From SVFI01 sp045535935 (lineage in GTDB: Bacteria > Bacillota > Clostridia > Lachnospirales > Lachnospiraceae), in assembly GCA_045535935.1 (NCBI GenBank), contig JAZSMO010000032.1, positions 97,145 through 161,144 on the forward strand: DNA of 64,000 nt. Direction: 5' to 3'. Below, piece after piece: positions 1 through 6,708 of this stretch. The first letter of the stretch is position 1. Each line of letters begins with the position of its first letter. The notes under the pieces were generated by a model, which was given only the letters and a program-made list of their open reading frames with translations, was not told the origin of the DNA and ran no database searches. A program made the translations under genes and the position numbers.

Positions 1-1
1 T

Positions 2-313
2 TCCAATATTTCCACTTTGAACAAGGCGGCAAATACTATTTTTGAGGAGATATCTACGTCTCTGACTATGGCAGAAGTACTTGATCTGCTTGCAGATGTA
101 GCCAGCTATTCGATCGGTGCAACGGGCGGATTTCCGGCAGAACAAAACCGCGTAACCGGCAGTGTGGGCGGGGCGAGTTGTGTCATCAGCACGGATATTC
201 CGGCGGACGTGACCGGATTACATCAGTTCCTGTTCGGGGATGTTTCCGGCTATACGCCGTCCTCACAGGTTCAGACGATTTCACAGCAGGTGCATAGCAG
301 GACAGGAAGATAA
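2..313 (+). CDS. LytR-CpsA-Psr (LCP) family protein, C-terminal fragment
   Basis: Only the last 103 codons or so are present. The reading frame is open back to the first full codon of the window, so the gene starts upstream and the TTG at 17 is not a real start. The visible part contains a segment of the type found at the end of LCP proteins: a 'TGFP'-like piece (here TGGFP), then an 'LHQFLFG' stretch and a final 'YTPSSQVQTIS' motif. LCP proteins are membrane-anchored enzymes that transfer polyprenyl-linked glycans or teichoic acids to peptidoglycan. The catalytic arginines lie in the missing part. The assignment rests on resemblance of the C-terminus to clostridial LCP proteins and is moderately secure. 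The glycosyltransferase that follows fits a cell-envelope setting. Confidence 0.7.
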   Translation, partial: SNISTLNKAANTIFEEISTSLTMAEVLDLLADVASYSIGATGGFPAEQNRVTGSVGGASCVISTDIPADVTGLHQFLFGDVSGYTPSSQVQTISQQVHSRTGR

Positions 314-328
314 CTATGATATAAAGAT

Positions 329-361
329 AAAGAGCCCTTCCGAAAGAGTGGGCTCTTTTTT
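329..361 (+). terminator. Rho-independent terminator after the LCP gene
   Basis: A stem AAAGAGCCC pairs with GGGCTCTTT around a 12-nt loop and runs into a T tract. It lies 16 bp after the LCP stop codon and closes that transcript. The next gene begins only 19 bp later, so some readthrough is possible. Confidence 0.85.
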
Positions 362-379
362 CGGAAAAGGAATGACAGC

Positions 380-1306
380 ATGACAGTAGATGTAATCATA
401 CCGACCTACAAGCCGGATGTGAGTTTTTTTGAACTGCTTGACAGATTAAACACTCAGACCGTCGAAATCAGACATATTTGGATCATAAATACAGAGGAAA
501 AGTATTTTAATCAGCTTGTGTTCGGACGTCGTTTTAAAGACGAATATAAGAATCTTCATATAAAACATATCTCAATGAACGAATTTGATCACGGCGGAAC
601 CCGTCGCAGAGCCGTGGCAGAAACCGACGCAGATGTTTTTGTCATGATGACGCAGGATGCCATTCCGGCGGACAATCATTTGATAGAGTATCTGATGAAG
701 CCTTTGATGCAGGATCAGGTTGCTGTCAGTTATGCGAGACAGCTGGCAAAAGCAGATGCCGGCGAGATTGAAAAATATACCAGAGTGTTCAATTATCCGG
801 AAGAATCCGTAATGAAATCTGCGCAGGATATTCCTAAGCTCGGAATAAAAACATTTTTTTGTTCGGACGTATGTGCGGCATATAAGAGAGAAGTCTATGA
901 AAAACTCGGCGGCTTTGTAAAAAAGACAATTTTTAATGAGGATATGATCTTTGCGGCAAAGGCAGTAAAGGAAGGATATTGTGTTGCCTATGCGGCGGAT
1001 GCAAAGGTGTATCATTCCCATAATTACACCGGGTCAGAACAACTGAAACGCAATTTTGATCTGGGCGTTTCGCAGGCACAGCATCCGGAAGTGTTTGAAG
1101 GGATATCTTCCGAGTCGGAGGGTGTGGCTATGGTAAAGCAGACTGCAGCACATCTTTGGAAGAATGGACACAAAAAAGAAATCGTTCGTCTGATCTATGG
1201 AAGCGGGTGTAAATATATCGGATATCGCCTGGGGAAGAACTACAGGAAGCTTCCGAAGAAATGGATCATGAAGTGTACATCAAACCGCAGTTACTGGAAA
1301 GACTGA
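380..1306 (+). CDS. Family 2 glycosyltransferase (rhamnosyltransferase-like)
   Basis: A 308-residue soluble GT-A-type glycosyltransferase. The N-terminus 'VDVIIPTYKP' is the nucleotide-sugar-binding start of GT2 enzymes. 'FDHGGTRR' near residue 70 and 'MMTQDAIP' near residue 92 resemble motifs of rhamnosyltransferases such as RfbN-like proteins, where the 'QDA' stands in for the DxD metal site. 'FNEDMIFAAKA' supplies the ED acceptor-site motif. There is no transmembrane segment, so it probably works at the inner membrane face on a lipid-linked glycan. The ATG at 380 has AAAAGG upstream. The gene lies directly downstream of an LCP gene and 18 bp before a membrane protease, which suggests an envelope locus. 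The sugar transferred cannot be read from the sequence. Confidence 0.8.
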   Translation: MTVDVIIPTYKPDVSFFELLDRLNTQTVEIRHIWIINTEEKYFNQLVFGRRFKDEYKNLHIKHISMNEFDHGGTRRRAVAETDADVFVMMTQDAIPADNHLIEYLMKPLMQDQVAVSYARQLAKADAGEIEKYTRVFNYPEESVMKSAQDIPKLGIKTFFCSDVCAAYKREVYEKLGGFVKKTIFNEDMIFAAKAVKEGYCVAYAADAKVYHSHNYTGSEQLKRNFDLGVSQAQHPEVFEGISSESEGVAMVKQTAAHLWKNGHKKEIVRLIYGSGCKYIGYRLGKNYRKLPKKWIMKCTSNRSYWKD

Positions 1307-1324
1307 GTAAATGAGGTGTCGATT

Positions 1325-2599
1325 ATGGCAAAGAAAATAAACAAGATTTTAGAGATGATATGTTCCGGTATACTGTTCGGGTGTTTTGCGGGGCTTGCCA
1401 TTGTGGTGATTCTGTATTTGTTTCCGGCGGATAACAAGCAGAAGGAAATGCAGGATGCTCCTTCTGCCGTCGAAGAGATACATCCGGCAGAGGATGCGCA
1501 AGAGGCAAAAGTGCAGAGCGTGGGTGAGAAGGATATTTATGCGTCTTCCGGAGAAATCGAGGCGACGCAGACGTCGGACAGCAAGCAGAAAAGCCGGGAA
1601 ATGGCAGTTGTGACGGATGTGACGGAGGTGGTGGAAGAGGTTATGCCTTCCGTTGTTTCCATTTTCGGAACCTATATGGTCACCGGTGATTTTTGGGGCT
1701 ACCAGTTCCGGCAGGAAGATGAAGGAAGCGGCTCCGGAATCATTGTCGGGGAAAATGAGGAAGAGCTTTTGATTGTGACGAACAATCATGTGGTGACGGA
1801 TTCAACCTCGCTCTCCGTGCAGTTTGTCGATGAGTCCACTTGTATGGCACAGGTAAAGGGAACGGATGAAGATGCAGATTTGGCCGTGATTGCAGTCAGC
1901 GTAGCGGATCTTTCGGACGAGACGAAGGAAGAGATACGGGTGGCGACGCTCGGCGATTCTGAAGCATTAAAGGTGGGAGAACCGGCCATTGCCATCGGAA
2001 ATGCGCTTGGTTATGGTCAGAGTGTTACGACCGGAGTGATCAGCGCAGTGAACCGCCAAAATGCTATGGATGAAAACGGTGAAGCATTATCGCTCATACA
2101 GACAGATGCGGCGATCAATCCGGGAAATTCCGGCGGAGCGCTGTTAAATGTATACGGAGAAGTAATTGGTATTAATTCCAACAAGATCAGCGGAGCTTTG
2201 GTGGAAGGTATGGGATATGCCATTCCGATATCGACGGCAAAGCCGATTATCGAGGAACTTATGAGTAAAAAGACAAGAGTTCCGGTTGATGAGAATGAAA
2301 AGGGATATCTGGGTATTTCGGGTATCAACGTGACGGATGACGTACATGAGATGTACGGCCTGCCATACGGGGTATATATTGCACAGGTATATGCGGGGAC
2401 TGCGGCGGAGAGAGCCGGTCTGAAAAAAGGAGACATCATTACCTATTTTGATGGTGAAAGTGTGGAGACCATGGAGGAATTATCCCTTCTCCTTGATTGC
2501 ACGGAGGCGGATACTGTGGTGCAAATCGGAGTTATGGTCACAACATCGGACGGATATGAGCAGCGTATGATAGAGGTTGTTTTAGGAGGGAGAAATTAA
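1325..2599 (+). CDS. htrA: Membrane-anchored HtrA/DegP-type serine protease with PDZ domain
   Basis: A trypsin-like S1C protease. Residues 8-33 or so form one N-terminal membrane anchor. A Ser/Glu/Lys-rich linker follows, then the protease domain with His155 ('NNHVV'), Asp185 ('DADLAV') and Ser269 ('NPGNSGGAL'), the complete catalytic triad. A PDZ domain occupies the C-terminal 100 residues ('GYLGISG...GLKKGDIIT'). HtrA proteins degrade or refold misfolded proteins on the outer side of the membrane. I chose ATG 1325 over the GTG at 1316 because the GAGG Shine-Dalgarno sits 8 nt before the ATG. The ClpX-like gene begins 4 bp after its stop, so the two are almost certainly cotranscribed. That pairs an extracytoplasmic protease with a cytoplasmic unfoldase. 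Confidence 0.93.
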   Translation: MAKKINKILEMICSGILFGCFAGLAIVVILYLFPADNKQKEMQDAPSAVEEIHPAEDAQEAKVQSVGEKDIYASSGEIEATQTSDSKQKSREMAVVTDVTEVVEEVMPSVVSIFGTYMVTGDFWGYQFRQEDEGSGSGIIVGENEEELLIVTNNHVVTDSTSLSVQFVDESTCMAQVKGTDEDADLAVIAVSVADLSDETKEEIRVATLGDSEALKVGEPAIAIGNALGYGQSVTTGVISAVNRQNAMDENGEALSLIQTDAAINPGNSGGALLNVYGEVIGINSNKISGALVEGMGYAIPISTAKPIIEELMSKKTRVPVDENEKGYLGISGINVTDDVHEMYGLPYGVYIAQVYAGTAAERAGLKKGDIITYFDGESVETMEELSLLLDCTEADTVVQIGVMVTTSDGYEQRMIEVVLGGRN

Positions 2600-2603
2600 G
2601 CAT

Positions 2604-4316
2604 ATGTCAAATTATGATGAAGATATCTTCTTCGAGGAGGAAGAAAAAGAGACCGATCAGGAAAAGCTTGTTTCGGAGGATGATTTCGTAGAGGGAGACT
2701 ACGAAGCGGTTTCTTCTGAAGCAGAAAAAACCAAAAGCAGTTATGAGAGCATCACGGAAGCGGAGGAAGATGAGTTCCGAAGCGATTATGATGTGGAAGA
2801 AAAAGAAGGAGAAGAGGATTACGACGATTCGGAAGATTCTGCAGAAGACGCGGAAGACGATGCTGCGGAGGAAGATGACGATGATGACGACGGATACGAG
2901 GATGTCTGTTTTGTCTGTCGCAGACCGGAGAGCGTAACCGGAAAGCAGTTCAAGCTTCCGAACCATATATGTGTCTGCAACGATTGTATGCAGAAGACGA
3001 TGGATGCGGTGAGTCAGTTTGATTATCAGGGAATGCTTCCGCCGTCCATGATGAATATGTCTTTCGACGATGAAGATTTGAATGAGTTTTCGTCTAAATT
3101 TCCGAATATCAGCTTCGTGAATCTTGCCGATCTTCAGGGAGACGGTGGTATTCCAAATAAGCAGAAATTGAAAAAGAAAAAGAAAAAAGACAAGAAAAAG
3201 AAAGACAAACCGGTACTGGATATCAAAAATATTCCGCCGCCGCACAAGATCAAAGCACAGCTTGACGAGTATGTAGTCGGACAGGATTATGCAAAAAAGG
3301 TCATTTCCGTTGCGGTTTATAATCATTATAAACGGGTGGCGACCAAAACGATGGATGAGATTGAAATCGAAAAGTCCAACATGCTTATGATCGGACCGAC
3401 CGGATGCGGAAAAACCTATCTGGTAAAAACACTGGCCAGACTTTTGGATGTTCCGTTGGCCATTACGGATGCGACATCTCTGACGGAGGCAGGCTATATC
3501 GGTGACGATATTGAAAGTGTGGTTTCCAAGCTTTTGGCAGCTGCGGACAATGATGTGGAACGGGCTGAAATGGGTATCATCTTTATCGATGAGATTGATA
3601 AGATTGCGAAGAAAAAAGAGACCACTTCGAGAGATGTTTCCGGAGAATCCGTACAGCAGGGTATGCTCAAACTTCTGGAGGGAGCCGAGGTGGAGGTTCC
3701 GGTGGGGGCAAACAGCAAAAATGCCATGGTTCCGCTGACCACCATCAACACAAGAAATATTTTGTTTATCTGCGGCGGCGCATTCCCGGATTTGGATGAG
3801 ATCATCAAGCAGAGACTGCGCAAGAAAACATCCATTGGATACGAGGCGGAGCTGAAGGATAAATTTGACAAGGAAAAGAATATTGTCAAGCAGGTGACCA
3901 TCGAAGATTTGAAGAAATTCGGTATGATTCCGGAGTTCCTCGGAAGACTTCCGATTGTGTATACGTTGGAACCGCTGGATAAAGATATGTATATCAAGAT
4001 TCTCAAGGAGCCGAAAAATGCGATTCTGAAACAGTATCAGAAGCTTCTTGCGCTGGATGAGGTGGATCTGGCATTTGATGACGGTGCCCTTGAGGCCATC
4101 GCCGATAAGGCCATGGAAAAGGATACCGGAGCCAGAGCGCTGCGTGCGATTATCGAAGAGTTTATGCTGGATATCATGTATGAGATTCCGAAGGATGATA
4201 ACATCGGAAAGGTGACGATCACCAAAGAATATCTGGAAGGTTGCGGCGGACCTCGGATTGAGATTCGGGGAAGTGTACCGCTTTTGGCGGAACCGGAATC
4301 CGATTCGATATCATAG
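2604..4316 (+). CDS. ClpX-like AAA+ unfoldase with long acidic N-terminal extension
   Basis: A 570-residue protein related to ClpX but about 150 residues longer than usual. Residues 1-100 are very acidic, with runs of Glu and Asp. Residues 102-128 form a ClpX-type zinc-binding domain (C102-x2-C105 ... C125-x2-C128, with an extra C123). Residues 186-202 are almost all lysine. The AAA+ core follows, with Walker A GPTGCGKT (264-271), pore loop GYIG (297-300), Walker B IIFIDEID (325-332) and a C-terminal 'GARALR' sensor 2. Two functional loops differ from canonical ClpX: the ClpP-docking IGF tripeptide is IGY (411-413), and the RKH pore loop is replaced by a sequence without that motif (about 366-377). 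It should unfold proteins with ATP. Whether it feeds ClpP is uncertain. It may be a paralogue of a standard ClpX encoded elsewhere. Confidence 0.9.
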   Translation: MSNYDEDIFFEEEEKETDQEKLVSEDDFVEGDYEAVSSEAEKTKSSYESITEAEEDEFRSDYDVEEKEGEEDYDDSEDSAEDAEDDAAEEDDDDDDGYEDVCFVCRRPESVTGKQFKLPNHICVCNDCMQKTMDAVSQFDYQGMLPPSMMNMSFDDEDLNEFSSKFPNISFVNLADLQGDGGIPNKQKLKKKKKKDKKKKDKPVLDIKNIPPPHKIKAQLDEYVVGQDYAKKVISVAVYNHYKRVATKTMDEIEIEKSNMLMIGPTGCGKTYLVKTLARLLDVPLAITDATSLTEAGYIGDDIESVVSKLLAAADNDVERAEMGIIFIDEIDKIAKKKETTSRDVSGESVQQGMLKLLEGAEVEVPVGANSKNAMVPLTTINTRNILFICGGAFPDLDEIIKQRLRKKTSIGYEAELKDKFDKEKNIVKQVTIEDLKKFGMIPEFLGRLPIVYTLEPLDKDMYIKILKEPKNAILKQYQKLLALDEVDLAFDDGALEAIADKAMEKDTGARALRAIIEEFMLDIMYEIPKDDNIGKVTITKEYLEGCGGPRIEIRGSVPLLAEPESDSIS

Positions 4317-4369
4317 GACGTGCAAAAAGAGAATAGAATAGGTCAGGAAACTGATCGGTGACAGAAGGC

Positions 4370-4400
4370 AAAGGCCGGGCAGAAATGTCCGGTCTTTTTT
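4370..4400 (+). terminator. Rho-independent terminator after the HtrA/ClpX-like run
   Basis: AAAGGCCGGGCA and TGTCCGGTCTTT form a stem with a GAAA loop (one G-T pair), followed by six T. It lies 54 bp after the stop of the ClpX-like gene and 28 bp before the next ATG, separating the two transcripts. Confidence 0.85.
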
Positions 4401-4428
4401 GTCATTTATAAGAAAGAAGGAACAAATA

Positions 4429-6129
4429 ATGGATTGTAAAGATATGATTTTATCAGATGATTTTTACAATATTCTGCTGGATTATCCGGCCAGTCTGGCG
4501 GCGGAGGGGCTGGAAGGGATCCCAAACTGCTTTCAACAGCTGGAGGACGGATATTCCGTGCTTTACGTGGACAGCAGGGGGACAGAAGCTTTAAATCTTA
4601 TGAGGTATCGCTATGCCTACATTCCCAAATGTTATGCACTTCTTTCGCCCGGGGAGCTCGGCAGTGCGCAGGTGACCGAAGCAGTCGGAGCGTATGAGGA
4701 AAGCGGAATTCCCGCGGTACAAAGACCGCCTCTGTCGCTTAGCGGGGAAGGAATATTAATCGGATTTATCGATACGGGAGTGCGTTACCGGATGGCGGAA
4801 TTTATAGGGGAGGACGGAGAGAGCAAAATATTTTCTGTGTGGGATCAGACGTTGCAGGACGGAGAAGCGCCGGAAGGATTTGCTTACGGGACGGAGATTA
4901 CCCGTGAGATGATCGGGGAAGAACTTGCACGCATACAGAGGGGAGAAGAGGAAACCATCGGACACAGAGATGAATCCGGCCATGGTTCGCAGATGGTTTC
5001 AGCTGCGCTTCGCACAGCGCCGGGGGCACAGGTTGTTATGGTGAAATGTCGTCAGGTCAAACCGTATTTGAGAAGGTTTTATGGGATTCCGCAAGGGGTT
5101 CCTGCATATGGGGAAGACGACATTATGGCAGGGCTCACCTATTTGGAACGGGTAGCCAATCAGCAGAACAGACCGCTGGTCATCTGCATTACCATGGGAA
5201 CCAATATGGGGGATCACAGAGGGAATTCCCTCTTGAACCGTTATATGGAACTGCTCGGAAACCGTAGGAGGCGCTCTATTGTAATCGGCGGTGGAAATGA
5301 GGGAAATTTGGGACATCACTATAGAGGCGGCATTGAAATCGACGATGAGGTAGCCTACGAGGATGTCGAGATCAGAGTCGGCGAAAATGTCGGCAGTTTT
5401 TCCTTTGAGCTGTGGGGAAACATTCCCTATAATTTCAGTATCGCACTTCGGGCACCGGACGGAGAACTGGCGGACCGTATACCGATCCGATACGGGCAGG
5501 AGAGAACGGTGCGCTTTGTGTACAGCGGAACGAGTGTGTATGTGAGTTACGTGTTTGTGGAGCGAAATACAGGGGCGCAGCTTATTTTTGTGCGGTTTAC
5601 GGATCCATCGTCCGGGATTTGGACGGTGCGTGTTTATGCCGAGGGGGAGTCGGGGGAGGCAGAATATAACATGTGGCTTCCTGTGGAGGCGTTTTTGGAG
5701 GAGCCCACTTACTTTCTGCGTCCGGATCCTTATCTTACGATGACGGAACCATCCTATTTTTCGGACGGTATCGGAAATACGTATTATGACTGGGAGGACG
5801 GGAGCTTTGCTTTAAACAGCGGTAGAGGGGATGAGATAAGAAGGGAAAACGGACCGGCGTTGTCCGTGGCGGGTGTAAATGTGGCGACTGCTTTCGGGGA
5901 AGTGACCGGCTCCGGTGTCTCGGCAGCGCTTATGGCCGGTGCAGTTGCACTTTTTATGGAGTGGGCGATTATCAGGCAGGGGGATCCGCTTCTGGGCAGC
6001 GTGGAAATTCGCAATTACTTTATCCGCGGAGCGCAGCGGTCCGCAGATGAGAACTATCCCAACCCGCTTTGGGGGTATGGAAAAATGAATATAGAAGGGG
6101 TATTTCGGGAATTAATAGAAGAGATCTAA
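4429..6129 (+). CDS. S8 (subtilisin/Csp-like) family protein lacking the catalytic serine
   Basis: A 566-residue subtilase-fold protein of the clostridial Csp-like group, with no signal peptide. The catalytic Asp115 ('FIDTGV'), His185 ('GHGSQM') and the oxyanion Asn290 ('GGGNEGN') are present. At the serine position the usual GTS reads G494-S495-G496 ('TGSGVSAAL'), so the nucleophile is glycine. An insert of about 150 residues between Asn and Ser is typical of the Csp jelly-roll domain. The protein is predicted to be a pseudoprotease, as is known for CspC of Clostridioides difficile. Whether Ser495 or Ser498 could substitute is unknown but unlikely. I used ATG 4429 because GAAGG precedes it. 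The upstream TTG at 4399 falls inside a terminator. Confidence 0.85.
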   Translation: MDCKDMILSDDFYNILLDYPASLAAEGLEGIPNCFQQLEDGYSVLYVDSRGTEALNLMRYRYAYIPKCYALLSPGELGSAQVTEAVGAYEESGIPAVQRPPLSLSGEGILIGFIDTGVRYRMAEFIGEDGESKIFSVWDQTLQDGEAPEGFAYGTEITREMIGEELARIQRGEEETIGHRDESGHGSQMVSAALRTAPGAQVVMVKCRQVKPYLRRFYGIPQGVPAYGEDDIMAGLTYLERVANQQNRPLVICITMGTNMGDHRGNSLLNRYMELLGNRRRRSIVIGGGNEGNLGHHYRGGIEIDDEVAYEDVEIRVGENVGSFSFELWGNIPYNFSIALRAPDGELADRIPIRYGQERTVRFVYSGTSVYVSYVFVERNTGAQLIFVRFTDPSSGIWTVRVYAEGESGEAEYNMWLPVEAFLEEPTYFLRPDPYLTMTEPSYFSDGIGNTYYDWEDGSFALNSGRGDEIRRENGPALSVAGVNVATAFGEVTGSGVSAALMAGAVALFMEWAIIRQGDPLLGSVEIRNYFIRGAQRSADENYPNPLWGYGKMNIEGVFRELIEEI

Positions 6130-6131
6130 AG

Positions 6132-6160
6132 TTGCTCATGTTCGTGAAAGATGCTACACT
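6132..6160 (+). promoter_or_regulatory. Possible sigma-A promoter for lspA
   Basis: TTGCTC and TACACT are separated by 17 bp and lie 30 bp before the lspA start. The -35 match is weak (3 of 6) and the -10 moderate (4 of 6). Readthrough from the S8 gene is an alternative. Confidence 0.35.
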
Positions 6161-6189
6161 GTATGAAACTGCAAAAGAGAGGTAGAGAT

Positions 6190-6708
6190 ATGGTATATGT
6201 GACCATTGCAGGCGTGATATTCCTGTTAGATTCGGTAATCAAATTTTTGGTGGAACATTTGGCCCGTGAGCAGAAACGTGTTCCGGTCTTCGGCGGAAAG
6301 GTGTATCTGACCAAATATCACAATAGTGGTGCTTTCCTAAACTTCGGAGAGCACAGGCGTGTTGCGGTCAAATATGTATCCGTAGCACTTACCGCAGGAT
6401 GTCTGATGGTTTTTCTTATCACTCTCGGCAGACACGGAAAAAGGCTTTTAAAGCTCGGACTTTCCATGATGCTCGGAGGCGCCTTCAGCAATACCTATGA
6501 CCGCATGGCGCGTGGGTATGTGGTGGATTATGTGGGCTTTTCCTCCAAGTGGAAAACGTTTTCAAATGTAGTATATAATATTTCCGATTTCTTTATCATG
6601 ATCGGAGCCATGCTGTCAGTGCTTTCCGGATCGGGAAAGAAAAAGGAGCCGGCAAAAACAGCTACGGTTCCATCCGATAAAACCGCCCCAGAATTCCGTG
6701 AGAGCTGA
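6190..6708 (+). CDS. lspA: Signal peptidase II (lipoprotein signal peptidase)
   Basis: A 172-residue four-helix membrane protein with the LspA signature. 'YHNSGAFLNFG' carries the conserved asparagine. 'SNTYDRMARGYVVDYV' carries the first catalytic Asp (D104) and 'YNISDFFIMIG' the second (D133). LspA is an aspartyl protease that removes the signal peptide of lipoproteins after lipidation of the Cys. The window encodes a likely substrate, the GH9 lipoprotein at 47.3 kb. I chose ATG 6190 because GAGAGG lies 7 nt before it; in-frame ATGs at 6151 and 6163 have no such site and would add a non-conserved extension. The last 47 bp overlap tail-to-tail with the large minus-strand membrane protein, which ends at 6662. 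Confidence 0.88.
   Translation: MVYVTIAGVIFLLDSVIKFLVEHLAREQKRVPVFGGKVYLTKYHNSGAFLNFGEHRRVAVKYVSVALTAGCLMVFLITLGRHGKRLLKLGLSMMLGGAFSNTYDRMARGYVVDYVGFSSKWKTFSNVVYNISDFFIMIGAMLSVLSGSGKKKEPAKTATVPSDKTAPEFRES

Noticed and set aside
4399..4428. Upstream TTG start for the S8 protein
   Set aside because: The codon lies in the T tract of the preceding terminator. The ATG at 4429 has a clear ribosome binding site.
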